A model generated the notes under the pieces. The model did not search any database and was not told the DNA's origin. It saw only the letters and a program-made list of their open reading frames with translations. From Acanthosepion esculentum (taxonomy: Eukaryota; Mollusca; Cephalopoda; Sepiida; Sepiidae), in contig OZ038508.1 of the NCBI GenBank assembly GCA_964036315.1, positions 50,565,524 to 50,629,523 on the forward strand: a DNA stretch of 64,000 nucleotides, given 5' to 3'. Each line of letters starts with the position of its first letter. The first letter of the stretch is position 1. Position numbers and translations under genes: made by a program. Below are positions 41,521-51,782 of the stretch, one piece after another.

Positions 41521-41754
41521 ACATACGTTTAAAGATGGCCCTATCCGGAAAGATATGGCTTCAATTCAGAGTTTTCGTTTTACTAGATAGACTGATACTT
41601 AATGCAAAAGAGTCCAGCATGCCAGAGTTGGAGGAAGACGGATTCTTCGCTTTTCTAATGAGATCTGTGGCATGGAATTATGATATCATTGACCGGAATT
41701 TGAATTTGGCTCGCTGATCCACTTTCAGTGTCAATTAACCTTACGAGATACATA

Positions 41755-41756
<2 letters not shown>

Positions 41757-41788
<32 letters not shown>
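41757..41788. repeat. (TA)n microsatellite
   Basis: Short TA array. Confidence 0.95.
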
Positions 41789-41791
<3 letters not shown>

Positions 41792-41939
41792 TCTAACCCC
41801 AACATTAAAGCATTAAATTATTATTATAACCTTAGTTCGTTGTCAAGATTTTTGAATTCTTGTATTTTGATTGGTCATTCAAGCTTATGTAACAACGTTT
41901 CCATTAGCGAGGGGGTGTTTGATTGATTTGACCCTTTTA

Positions 41940-42055
41940 AAACCCTTTATTCTGCATTCAACATCATCACTTGATAAGACACCAGAAGTGTTGAAACAAA
42001 ATGGCTATTTTTGTAGTGATTTTATAACATATTTATGTTATCATTTTCGAATAAA

Positions 42056-42059
<4 letters not shown>
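41940..42059 (+). mobile_element. HHR module, copy of 23670-23760
   Basis: CATTCAACATCATCACTTGA, ACCAGAAGTGTTGAAACAAA, TGGCTATTTTTGTAGTGATT, TTTTCGAATAAATAATTA, then (TA)n at 42060-42106. Confidence 0.75.
41971..41997 (+). ncRNA. Hammerhead-like motif (U3/A8)
   Basis: Identical core and stem to 23678-23704: TTGATAA, GACAC/GTGTT, GAAAC. TA array ~60 nt downstream. Confidence 0.55.

Positions 42060-42106
<47 letters not shown>
42060..42106. repeat. (TA)n microsatellite between converging HHR modules
   Basis: Entered by the + module from the left and by the minus module (42160-42194) from the right. Confidence 0.97.
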
Positions 42107-42107
<1 letters not shown>

Positions 42108-42159
42108 TAAGTAATTCATTGAGTCTGAAAGAAACCTCAACAGAATGCAGAAAGCACTG

Positions 42160-42194
42160 GACGGCCGTTTCGTCCTATATTTGCGACTCTTCAA
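42160..42194 (-). ncRNA. Hammerhead-like motif with ACGGCCGT palindrome
   Basis: Minus strand TTGAAGA, stem II GTC/GAC flanking an A/T loop, GAAACGGCCGTC. The 8-bp palindrome ends in GTC. C3 is T. Followed by CAGTGCTTTCTGCATTCTGT and TA at ~55 nt. Confidence 0.55.
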
Positions 42195-42490
42195 CAGTGT
42201 GCATCCACTACCGAGAATTGAAACCCTGACAGTTAAGTTATCAAGCAAACGTCATACCAACTGTTCCAACGGGCCTCGGTGACGAAGAGGTAGCAAATCA
42301 GACTCAATATAGCGCCGCTCACTCACATATTCCTTGGTGGAACTCAACTGAAATTCTCTGTAACCATAGGACTGTGCCCCCAGGAGCCACGACTACTATC
42401 ACCAAGCCGCTCAAACTAAAGCATTAGAAGCCGGATCAAGCAATGATATACACATGATAGAAATTGTTAGGAGGATTTGATAATTATAAT

Positions 42491-42540
42491 TAAGTAATTC
42501 ATTGAGTCTGAAAGAAACCTCAGAAAGCACTGGACGGTGT
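42491..42540 (-). mobile_element. Truncated copy of the 42.1 kb HHR module
   Basis: TAAGTAATTCATTGAGTCTG, AAAGAAACCTCAGAAAGCAC and TGGACGG repeat 42105-42165 but stop within a few bases of the predicted GTC/CAG cleavage site. 42541-43920 otherwise holds a T-rich run (42635-42675) and no recognised gene. Confidence 0.6.
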
Positions 42541-43926
42541 ATCAAAAATACTTTTACAAAATTTGAGTTTGGGTTTCTCATATCAAAGCAAGGACAAAAT
42601 TTCATAGAATGATACGTCCGCAAATCCTTCGTTTTTTTGTTGTTTTTTTTTTGTTTTTTTGTTTTGTTTTTTGAGTTATTAAGTTTAAAGAAAGTTTATG
42701 GTAGCTGGAGCTGTGTTCCCATGTAGACGAGATTACATTTGTCTCAACGCGACAATAAATAGCCGCTTCGATATGCTGAAAGACTTTGGAACAAGAAGGG
42801 TTAATAACAAAAATCCATGGGAAAAGATTGACGATTTAATTCACATATAGACGGCACCTGGAATTGTGCGTCGAGGTTTTGAACAATGGAAAACGAGCCA
42901 GATTAGATGGCAATGATGACTGACATGTGTTCTACGCTGTTGAAAATGCAAACTCTAAAGCGAACATTTAAATTTTTTGTAAACAACGAATTTGGAGTTG
43001 ATTCCCCTTGTCTAAAATAGATTTGAAATACCGAGAGGGGTTGATAAGCCACCCACGCTCACTGAGGAGATTTAGTGAGAGGTAATAATATAAGAGAGTT
43101 GAAAAAGGGAATTCCCTAGAATTATCGAATTCTCTTACTCCGCCAGTTTGGGCGAATGTCAATAAATACGAATGCGCGAAGTGAATTCGGTAGGCGAGAG
43201 AGGAGAAAGAGACGATACGGCAGAGAGTTCGCCCCCAGCCACCGGTCGTGATACACCCTACATGATTGCGTACCGAAGAGAAACCCCCGGCTTCAGCCTT
43301 GTTCCGAACTTTACCAAAACAGCAACCCAAACTTTACCACGTCAACAATAACATCACTTCTGATTTAGATGCGGGTTGGGATGATAATTAATTGCATGCG
43401 AACTTTGATATAATCAATTATTGTATCAAGGACTGATATAAAAACAGTATTTAATTTATTCGAGTGTTATTTTTTTCACTGTACGTCTTCCTCGTGTTTG
43501 CAGCCGCCCAACACGAAGATACCTGCGTCGATTCAATCTTGGCTGCCTTATGATCAAGCTTATATCACAACGTGGGATAAGGTAGGTCTGAGATCAAAAC
43601 GATCTTCATCGATCAGCCGCTGTCTTGGAAGTCTTGGACGACCGGGGAGGGTGTTGTAAAATTACACCATTACCATTCGCCCGGCCGTGTGTAAAAATCA
43701 TATCTGCCAGCTCACGATATGAACATAATGTCATTATCAAACGAAACACTTCTCAATTTAAACTGATACCTGAGAGGTTACTCTTTAGCTTGAAACACGG
43801 CCGTCTAACAATACTTTGTCCACTGTTAAGCTGGTTATATATGAGGGCCTTAGATTTTCTGTCGTCTTGCAACGTGACCATGTGTCTGAGTGTGTGTACG
43901 TGTGTATGTAAAGTGTAGCCACATGG

Positions 43927-43929
<3 letters not shown>

Positions 43930-43971
<42 letters not shown>

Positions 43972-44040
43972 TTTATTCGAAATTTATAACATGAATATGT
44001 TATAAAATCACTACAAAATAGCCATTTTGTTTCAACACGA
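43930..44040 (-). mobile_element. (TA)n plus truncated HHR module
   Basis: TA at 43930-43967, then TTATTCGAAATTTATAACAT, TCACTACAAAATAGCCATTT, TGTTTCAACAC: the reverse complement of the 41.94 kb module, cut inside stem II where LINE sequence begins. Confidence 0.7.
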
Positions 44041-44170
44041 AGACTATTAGCGCATATGTTACGGTTACATCTAGCCATTTCTACTGTAAAATAATGAAAT
44101 CCTACCTCCAATCTAGTACTGCGCTTAAATTCATAGAATCTAGATATCATCGAGTAAAGTTTATCGGAAC
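44041..44170 (-). pseudogene. LINE family A short fragment
   Basis: Minus strand FYEFKRSTRLEVGFHYFTVE, MARCNRNICANSLR. Matches the 37.9 and 38.6 kb copies. Confidence 0.7.
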
Positions 44171-44198
44171 AATTAACATGACAGGCACAGGGAAAATA

Positions 44199-44203
<5 letters not shown>

Positions 44204-44233
<30 letters not shown>

Positions 44234-44420
44234 CGATGAATCATCCATACAAAAAGTAAATTAATGAAGTTAATGATATAAAATGGCGAAATCCCTTCGC
44301 TAACATTTTTTAAAGGTGCATTAACCTACCAATCACTCGATAAATGTTATGATCCTTGTTTTTGTAAATTATAAGCTGTACAAGGTCTTTCTTTAACACG
44401 CAAGTACTGTACATTCAGTC
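44204..44420 (-). mobile_element. (TA)n plus module shared with 15.85-16.03 kb
   Basis: TA 44204-44231, then GATGAATCATCCATACAAAA, GAAGTTAATGATATAAAATG, GCGAAATCCCTTCGC, ATGTTATGATCCTTG. Confidence 0.55.
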
Positions 44421-44473
44421 ATCTTCAGGCATGGAAATTATTTTGGTTTTGGTAAAATTCAGGTAGTATCCGA

Positions 44474-44767
44474 TGTAAAACATGTTTAATGTAGTTTGAA
44501 TGTAGTAATCCAACGTAGTAAGTAATTTGTTCAATGAAACAGCACCAATGTCTAGTAGCAGCTATTCAGGAATTCTTAAAGTCTTCCATATCAGAGGTTG
44601 GCAGTGGATATTCCGTCAAGAAATAAACAAAATGGCCGCCTTTATACACATCGGATCGAATATTTCAAGTCTTCTGATTGGTTAACCTTCTCTTGGTAAA
44701 CTATAAAATGAGTCAGCTCATTTTGGTTGGCTCACTAGTTACATCATGTACACAAAATAACTTAACA
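44474..44767 (-). repeat. Copia 3' LTR
   Basis: Minus strand TGTTAAG...TTTTACA. 294 bp, same length as the 5' LTR. Contains GTGTATAAAGGCGG (TATA box, minus) near 44637-44650. Confidence 0.95.
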
Positions 44768-44781
44768 CCCCCTTTTTGGGG
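44768..44781 (-). other. Polypurine tract
   Basis: Minus strand CCCCAAAAAGGGGG immediately before the 3' LTR; its purine run would prime plus-strand DNA synthesis. Confidence 0.85.
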
Positions 44782-45290
44782 ACATTGGAATCTTCTTTCA
44801 AAATATTAGTAAAGTCAATATTTATATGGAACAAATAATTAAGTATTAAAAGATTTAAAAAAAATTTTTTTTTAGCATTCATCACTAATTATTTTTTTCT
44901 CTTCTTAATATTCATAAAATGATTATTTTTTTAAATGAAAAATTAATATCCCCCAAAATTAGTTATATCATTTGTTCACTGTTAAGTATTTTAGGTTAAT
45001 AAACATTAACAACAATATTATAGATTTAGGCTGTGATCACAACAACAAAAAAGGTAGAAAAAGTTGTTATTTTACCCATAGCTGGGACCCATTAAAACAG
45101 ACACTATCACTCCGGGTCAGAGTGATTCTGAGAGTTATTCAGGAGGAGGATTGGGCTAAAAGTAGGACTATTCATGTTTATACTCCAATATAGGACAATA
45201 ACTAATGCATGCAGTTTTACGTCCTACCCAGGACTATAAGAGAACCTTATAAGTCAATACCAAATATGAGAGGAATGAAAGCCCGTAATT

Positions 45291-45632
45291 TCAATTCTGT
45301 AATTGGCTTCGTAAACAAATCCGACACGTTATTTTCCGATTGAACATATTCAATTTGTACTGTTTTCTAACAAATTGATATTTAATATCAATATACTTTA
45401 ATCTTTGATGTATTAATGGATTTTTAGCCAAAGCAATACTAGCCTGATTATCACAGTAAATAGTTATAGGCTCACTTATTATTAGTGTTTTAATAGTTTT
45501 TATTAGTGATTTAAGAAAAATAGCCTCTTGTGTTGCTTGCGACAATGCAACGTATTCTGCTTCGCAGGTCGAAAGTGAAATCATCCCCTGTTTCTTAGAT
45601 TTCCAGCTAATTATTGGATTATCTTTTGCCAA
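45291..45632 (-). pseudogene. pol: Copia RNase H domain
   Basis: ISWKSKKQGMISLSTCEAEY, VALSQATQEAIFLKSLIKTI, TIYCDNQASIALAKNPLIHQ, RLKYIDIKYQFVRK: the copia RNase H with acidic residues in STCEAEY and YCDNQ. After a frameshift near 45365 the other frame gives VQSENNVSDLFTKPITE, the usual end. About 520 bp of non-coding sequence follow to the PPT. Confidence 0.92.
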
Positions 45633-45689
45633 TCTAAAGCAATATCCTGTTATACTTTTACGATCTGGTGAATTTGCTCAATCAGCAGC

Positions 45690-46225
45690 TCAAAATCCTT
45701 CCAGTTGTAGTGGGTTTTTTGATTGTCGAAATACCAGCCACTGATTCTTAGTTCCCTTTAAATAACGTAATACTTGCTTAGCTCTTGTTAAATGCACAGT
45801 CCTTGGTTTATTTAAGTTTTGAGACAACTTAGTAACCTTATAGCAGATGTCTGGCCTTGTTGATGTCATGACGTAAATAAGACTTCCTATCAACATTCTG
45901 TATTCTTTGTCACACGCCGCTATACCATCTTCATTATTCATAATTGTGTTTAAATCCATTTCACATGGAGTAGTACGCGTTTTACAATTTCGCATGTCGA
46001 ATTTTGATAAGAGTTTGTCGATGTATCTGGATTGATTCCTTGTAATAGTGTTATCCTTAAATTCGAACTGTATACCAAGAAACCATGATAGTCGACCCAA
46101 GTCGGTCATTTTAAACTTTATATTTAAGGAATTTTTAATTTTTAATAGAGTAGCTTTACATTTTGAAGCAATTAACATATCGTCGACCCAAATAATCAGA
46201 ATTGCTAATAATTCATTATTAAATG
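45690..46225 (-). pseudogene. pol: Copia reverse transcriptase, YVDD half
   Basis: Begins ELLAILIIWVDDMLIASKCK, so the catalytic box is WVDD. Continues FKMTDLGRLSWFLGIQFEFK, ITRNQSRYIDKLLSKFDMRN, YRMLIGSLIYVMTSTRPDIC, QVLRYLKGTKNQWL. Separated from the first RT half by a frameshift near 46220 and from RNase H by another near 45660. Confidence 0.92.
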
Positions 46226-46600
46226 AGACGGTTCAAAAAGTTGTTCAATTAAATAGGAATGTAGTAATTTATTCCACGTTCTTCCGCTTTGCTTCAGCCC
46301 ATATAGTGACTTTTTGAGTTTCCATACATAATTGTCACCTTTTTCAAAACCTTCTGGTGGCTTTATGTATATTTCATAATCAATCGGTGCATTCATATAT
46401 GCTCCATTGACATCCATATGGTGTATATCCATGACATGATGCACAGCCATTTGCATTACAATTTTTATTGTTGTCATGTTTGTTGTTGGACTGAATGTTT
46501 CTACGTAATCTTCCCCGTATATCTGCGAAAATCCTTTAGCTACAAAACGAGCCTTATACACTGGCAAACCATCCTCCGTTTGCTTTACAGTATAAACCCA
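46205..46600 (-). pseudogene. pol: Copia reverse transcriptase, first half
   Basis: RWVYTVKQTEDGLPVYKARF, VAKGFSQIYGEDYVETFSPT, MAVHHVMDIHHMDVNGAYMN, APIDYEIYIKPPEGFEKGDN, YVWKLKKSLYGLKQSGRTWN. MDV carries the first catalytic Asp. A one-base change in an A run near 46610 separates it from the upstream linker. Confidence 0.92.
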
Positions 46601-46915
46601 ACGGCTGCCGATAATTTTTTATCATCCGGGGCTTTTTTCAATTCAAAAGTATCATTTGATACTAAAGATTCCATTTCTTTTTGCATGGCGGCTATCCATC
46701 GTTTGGAATTATCAGAATTTATGGCTTCTTGATAGTTCTTCAGAATACATTGCACCGAGTAGCAACAGTCAATGTCACAGATATTACATTGATCCATTCC
46801 AAAATAGTCTGGCTTTCTTCTAATTCTGGTCGGAAAACGCGGAATTTGTCCCCCACCTCAGTAGTTGTATTTTCTTCTAATTCAAGGTTTGGTGAAATTG
46901 GACCTGCTTAGTCGC
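46585..46915 (-). pseudogene. pol: Copia linker and RT entry after integrase deletion
   Basis: From the stop at 46911: AGPISPNLELEENTTTEVGD, FRVFRPELEESQTIL, then in another frame NYQEAINSDNSKRWIAAMQK, EMESLVSNDTFELKKAPDDK. GPI(S) is where an integrase catalytic core should begin; instead the acidic linker that normally precedes RT follows at once, so about 200 residues or more are missing. Confidence 0.8.
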
Positions 46916-47165
46916 AATAAACTCTGAACAAGATATCTGTTGATTTTGGGATTTGATCCCTATTTCTATACTTTGTCATTTTTCCTTTAATACACGTGTC
47001 ACAATGTTGTAAGCCCTTTGAAGATGCAAATTTCATTCCAGTAACGTGTTCTTGTAATTTTTTAACATCCGAAGTATTACAATGACCTAATATTTTATGC
47101 CAAGTCGCTAAATCGTGGGTGGCTGTTTTCACACATTTAATACTTTTCAAATAATATAAACGTCC
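46908..47165 (-). pseudogene. pol: Copia integrase N-terminal zinc finger
   Basis: LYYLKSIKCVKTATHDLATW, HKILGHCNTSDVKKLQEHVT, GMKFASSKGLQHCDTCIKGK, then VYCD and a stop. H-x3-H...C-x2-C is the HHCC finger. The D of VYCD is the position of the first catalytic Asp. Confidence 0.88.
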
Positions 47166-47168
47166 ATT

Positions 47169-47744
47169 TTATTGTATGTTAAATTCAGTTCCGTCTGGGT
47201 ATATTAACTTTGAATTGTCTCGGTGGAAATTAACTTTAACACCAGTTTTAACAGCAGACTGAACCGAGAAAATATTTTGTTTAAATTTAGGGATATATAA
47301 AGCCCTTTTTAATAAACATTTACAAATATCTCCATTAGTATCTTGTAAATAAATACAGGCATCATCTCTTTTTAAAACTAAATTGTTAGCTCTAGTTCCG
47401 CCAGCCAACTCTATAAAATGTTTGTCAGTTTCGAAATAGGGGTCAAAATTAATAAATTTTGTTTTGTCCGTAATTACATGATTTGTCGCGCCCGTATCGA
47501 CTAGGTAATAATTATTATTATTGTGTATAGTATCCAACTCAAACGAAAAGGCATATGTTCGTTCATTCGAAAAAGCTTTTACATTTTTACAAAAATCACT
47601 CCTTTTATAAAATTGACATTTCACAACGAAAGCAGATGATATTTGATTTTCTATTATTATTATTATTATAATTATTATTATTATTATTATTATTCCTGCT
47701 GTTGTTGTTGTTATTGTTTTTAGGACCCTTAATTTTAATATCAT
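47169..47744 (-). pseudogene. pol: Copia protease region
   Basis: YYLVDTGATNHVITDKTKFI, FDPYFETDKHFIELAGGTRA, ACIYLQDTNGDICKCLLKRA, LYIPKFKQNIFSVQSAVKTG. DTGA is the aspartic protease active site; VDTGATNHV fits copia proteases. Upstream an (AAT)n tract (47655-47715) encodes poly-Asn or poly-Ile by frame and sits in a degraded CCHC zinc-knuckle region. Confidence 0.9.
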
Positions 47745-47769
47745 AATTCCTGGTCTGTTATGTTGAAGG

Positions 47770-48400
47770 GATTACTTTTCTGAATTTTTTAAATGACGTC
47801 CTTAGTTGCATCACGTTTTTTCCTTGATTTGCTGGGTTGCACATTTTTTCAGTTTCTTCATAACTACGTAACGCAATTTTAAACTCAGTGAAAGTTAGAC
47901 TTTTATCTTTTTGAATTATGTCGTGAATGGTTTAAATGTAGATGGTAATCCCTTTTAAACGATGGCTATTAACAGCCCATCTGAAATAGCCTCCCCTGAT
48001 ATTTTTAAGGCATTTGTGAAATTCTCATCCCGTATAATATGATCTGTAACGAATTCATTCTCCCGTCTCCTTAACGCAGTTTGTTCAGTATATAAAGCAA
48101 TAATTTTAGGCTTACCTTTTGGTAAGTAGTGTTCACGCAATATGTGTAGCGTTCGGCGTCCATTGTCCTTGGCTTCTCGCATTATTAAAGACAAACTTCT
48201 GTCATCCAGGCATTGTATTAATTCAGCGAACACGGTCGCATTTCTTTCCATAAAATCATCGTCTTCCTTCTGGTCATCTTGGCAAATGATGATGTCATGA
48301 AGTTTTTGTATTCTAAGGTAGCCTAAGAATTTCGTTTCCCACAATTCATAATTGGATTCGTTTCCGTCAAAATAAAGTCGTAATCTGGGCTCATAACCAC
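47770..48400 (-). pseudogene. gag: Copia gag
   Basis: RLRLYFDGNESNYELWETKF, LGYLRIQKLHDIIICQDDQK, FAELIQCLDDRSLSLIMREA, YLPKGKPKIIALYTEQTALR, then past a stop at about 47955 LPSTFKPF and, after a shift, SLTFTEFKIALRSYEETEKM. This is the UBN2/DUF4219-type gag of copia elements. The true start is probably an ATG overlapping the PBS (GGTTATGAGCCCAG), now out of frame by one base. Confidence 0.88.
48386..48400 (-). other. Copia primer-binding site (half-tRNA type)
   Basis: Minus strand GTGGTTATGAGCCCAG right after the 5' LTR. It resembles the complement of an internal part of initiator tRNA-Met (GGGTTATGGGCCCAG), the half-tRNA priming used by copia. Confidence 0.75.
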
Positions 48401-48694
48401 TGTAAAACATGTTTAATGTAGTTTGAATGTAGAAATCCAACGTAGTAAGTAATTTGTTCAGTGAAACAGCACCAATGTCTAGTAGCAGCTAATCAGGAAT
48501 TCTTAAGGTCTTCCATATCAGAGGTTGGCAGTGGATATTCCGTCAAGAAATAAACAAAATGGCCGCCTTTATACACATCGGATCGAATATTTCAAGTCTT
48601 CTGATTGGTTAGCCTTCTCTTGGTAAGCTATAAAATGAGTCAGCTCATTTTGGTTGGCTCACTAGTTACATCATGTACACAAAATAACTTAACA
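48401..48694 (-). repeat. Copia 5' LTR
   Basis: Minus strand TGTTAAG...TTTTACA, 294 bp. TATAAA (minus) at 48568-48573 is the likely promoter. 48700-49100 is unrecognised AT-rich DNA. Confidence 0.95.
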
Positions 48695-49125
48695 TCCGAG
48701 ACGAAAAAATATAATGCGAATCGAAATATGTTTTTTTTAATGTGTTATTGATAACGGATACAAACTTTTGGAGTGTGCAGTCGCAACGCTAAGGTTGAAG
48801 TTTTGGAAAATTTAAGAGAGTGCGTTTTTTACTAATATGACAATTTGAAAATTTGTTGTTGTAGAAGTTTATCAGTCAATGTGGCATGAACTAAATAATT
48901 CAATATGTAGAGTAATGTCTCAGTTGTTATCCCGAAAATTTGCACGTCGGATCAGTTATTTTTTTAAATCTTTATTATTGCTTTTCTAGTTTTGTCCGTG
49001 TTTTGTTTGTTACAGTTTCTTAAGATTATGAAACCGTCGTCCCTGTAGAGTCCTGTGTCATGTCTATCTATTATTTTGCTTAGTTCGTGTAGTAAGTAAA
49101 TACCTATGGCACAAATAATAAAAAA

Positions 49126-49602
49126 ATGCACAACAGGAAAATTATCAACAAACCACACGAACAAATTAAACCCACGTGCAACTGCAGAATAAAGAACGAA
49201 TGTCTCTTAAACGGTAATTGTTTACAAAACAACGTAATATACCAAGCCACGATAAAATCACCGGATAATGAAGAAAAAGTATACATAGGAGCAACTGAAG
49301 GACCCTGGAAACAAAGAAATTATGCACACAAAACATCTTTCACAAATAGTAAATATGCGAACAGCACAATTCTTTCTAAATATATCTGGGAAATTAAAAA
49401 CAAAATGCACATCACATCAAAAATATCTTGGAAAATAAGGAAAAGATCATCAGCCTACAACAGCCAATCAAAAACTTGCAAACTTTGCTTGGAGGAAAAA
49501 ATAGCTATCATTACATTCCCAAACCAAAATAAATTATTAAATAAAGGATCGAGCTTATCTCAAAATGCAGACATGAAAACAAATTTTTACTACGTTACTT
49601 AA
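49126..49602 (+). pseudogene. PLE GIY-YIG endonuclease domain, long intact frame
   Basis: 158-codon open frame: IKPTCNCRIKNECLLNGNCL, QNNVIYQATIKSPDNEEKVY, IGATEGPWKQRNYAHKTSFT, NSTILSKYIWEIKNKMHITS, KISWKIRKRSSAYNSQSKTC, KLCLEEKIAIITFPNQNKLL. It contains CNCR...C...C, VYIGATEG with Arg, H..SF, LSKYIW, the late C-x2-C and LLNK, the whole endonuclease of a Penelope-like polymerase. The polymerase part upstream is absent, so it is a 5'-truncated insertion. A hammerhead lies 850 nt downstream on the same strand. Confidence 0.9.
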
Positions 49603-50449
49603 AAATCGAAAACGGAAAAATAAAATAAATTAATAAACGAAATGGCAATAATATAAGCAAAATAAATTAACCCGAACAAATTACCAAATCACACCTGTTA
49701 GAATAGACGAAATAGAATAAAAAATAAAAAACAAAATCAATGAACCCAAACAACTAAAGTAAATAATAAACAAATTAGCAAACCATTATGACCAAAATAT
49801 TAGTTAGACTATAAAAATCAAAACAAAAATCGAACGAAAAAAATAGCTATAACTGTTATATAACGATAAAAGAAAAAAATACTACGTTACTTAAAAATCG
49901 AAAACCGAAAAGAGTAAATAGAAATATACAGTATAACAAATAAATAATTAAAAACAAGTAAAATAATTTAATCTAAATTCATCCAAATAAATAAATAAAC
50001 TAACAAGGCGATCCCGATAAACTAACCGTTAGAAAAAACAAATAAAGATAATCAATCCAAATAAATACATGAAGTAATAAACAAATTAAAAACTGCTACC
50101 GCCAAAATAATAGTTAGAATAAACTACAACAATCAACCCCTAAATTGAATAAATAGCTTTAATTATCTTCCCAAACCAAAACAAAACTATTCAATAAGCG
50201 ATCTAAACACATTTTTACCGCGTTAATAAAAACACCGATTACAATAAAAATAAATATATAACATGAGAAATAAAAAAAATTAAAATAAAAATAAAAAATA
50301 AAAATAAATAAAAACAAGCAAAATAATTTAACCCAAATAAACAAATAAACATATAAACGACTACCGGTAGAATAACTGCCAAAATAGACTACCCACAATG
50401 CACCACTGATCCGTATATAAAAATAGCCGAGAAAAATAACCGCACTCGT
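49603..50449 (+). mobile_element. PLE 3' untranslated region with internal duplications
   Basis: A-rich. CTACGTTACTTAAAAATCGA recurs at 49588 and 49880; CCCAAACCAAAA..AA.TATT.AATAA recurs at 49528 and 50172, so the end of the ORF has been duplicated into the UTR. CCGTATATAAAAATAGCC at 50411 could be a TATA box of the terminal repeat. Confidence 0.65.
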
Positions 50450-50487
50450 GGCCTGACGATTGTATCTAACATGAAACAGACTGTCGC
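50450..50487 (+). ncRNA. Hammerhead ribozyme motif of the PLE terminal repeat
   Basis: CTGACGA, T, stem II TGT/ACA (loop ATCTA), T, GAAACAGACTGTC. Outer GGC...GCC could form stem I. Same element as the hairpin at 36.3 kb, with compensating stem changes (TGC/GCA there, TGT/ACA here). Confidence 0.7.
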
Positions 50488-50591
50488 CTCTAAGTGTTGA
50501 CTTCTATGTTCACTTTTATATTTACACACGCTCTATCTAGGATATTGAGCACTTTATCCCATAAATATAGCACGTCTTAAGAGTATATTTC

Positions 50592-50597
<6 letters not shown>
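50488..50597 (+). mobile_element. Conserved spacer between HHR and (TA)n
   Basis: TCTAAGTGTTGACTTCTATG, TTTACACACGCTCTATCT, GATATTGAGCACTTTATCCC and AGTATATTTCTTCATATA match 36348-36460 almost base for base. Confidence 0.85.

Positions 50598-50672
<75 letters not shown>
50598..50672. repeat. (TA)n-(TG)n-(TA)n microsatellite
   Basis: Array following the PLE terminal spacer. A second TA array lies at 50870-50932. 50940-51740 has no recognised gene. Confidence 0.95.
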
Positions 50673-50676
<4 letters not shown>

Positions 50677-50865
50677 TTCTGTTTATTTACACATATATGC
50701 CTGTATATTTGCATGTGTTCGTATACTTTTATGCGTGTGTTTAAGCGTAAATATTTTCATATATATATGTGTGTGTATATTTTTCTATTAATTGTAAAAT
50801 TCTGAAGAAACACGCATCTGCACACATGCACCCATGAATTTAAACTAACACACATACGTGTGTAA

Positions 50866-50936
<71 letters not shown>

Positions 50937-51782
50937 CATTGCATTGACGGCAAGGTAAGTTAGCAACTTTTACATGACAGTAATTTTATTTTCACATGAC
51001 TTTGAAATAAGACATGTATCTAAAAACGTTAAGCCTCAACGTGAAATCTGAGATAAGTCAAAGACTTCTGTCAAAAAAAGTTTCTGCTAGACTCAGTGGA
51101 ATTCAATTTAGAAACCTACCCACCGATATTTTGTTTCAGGAAACTTCTGAGATTTGAAGATCAAACAAATGATTACCTTGTAAGCAAAGACACTGGGAAA
51201 CACGGTAAATATCGAATTGAGAATTCTTTTTTTAAATTTTAGATATATTAAATAATTGTTTGTCTTGGTTTGTTTTTTTCTTCCTTCCTCGTAAAGTTTA
51301 TCGCTGTTAGCATGAAAAAGAAACAAATAATAAAATTAATAAGTCCAATATATCGTCGACGTGGCTGTCGCAACGGGCGAGTATGAAAGGTAAATCCCAG
51401 GACTTCGCCCGTGAATGAAAGAGACTATAGAATATTAGATTTTCTTTCATGCATGCGCAGTGTCAAGGTAATGCCTATAATATTTGGCACCATAAGCAGC
51501 TTTCCTAAAACAGGAGAGGCAATATTGACGGAAATAGACGGAAATTTTCGATACTACTCAGTCTAGCCTAGTGTAAGTTCTACGATAATACTACGGAAGG
51601 TTCTGTTGGTTTACTTTGAATCAATTCCTAGCAACAACTAACAGATAGGAATACTAATAACAATAATAATAATCCCAATACTCTAATGTAGAAAAACTCC
51701 GTACCCATCAGCGATTTCGTAGTGAAGGTTAAAATCTGAATATTTTATTCTTGCTGGACAGGACCAAGTACACATAATAAAA

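Larger units (their letters stand above)
44469..48699 (-). mobile_element. Complete but defective copia-type LTR retrotransposon
   Basis: The element proper is 44474-48694 (4221 bp), flanked on both sides by TCCGA (44469-44473 and 48695-48699), a 5-bp target duplication. It has two 294-bp LTRs differing at six positions by my count, a PBS and a PPT, and on the minus strand gag, protease, integrase zinc finger, RT and RNase H in copia order. The integrase core is missing and the frame has several shifts and stops. About 2% LTR divergence indicates a fairly recent insertion. Confidence 0.95.

Noticed and set aside
42968..43330. 120-codon minus-strand frame as a host exon
   Set aside because: No recognisable domain, no clear splice context; composition alone is not enough.
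44469..48699. A functional copia element
   Set aside because: Integrase core is missing and gag, protease, RT and RNase H are separated by stops and frameshifts.
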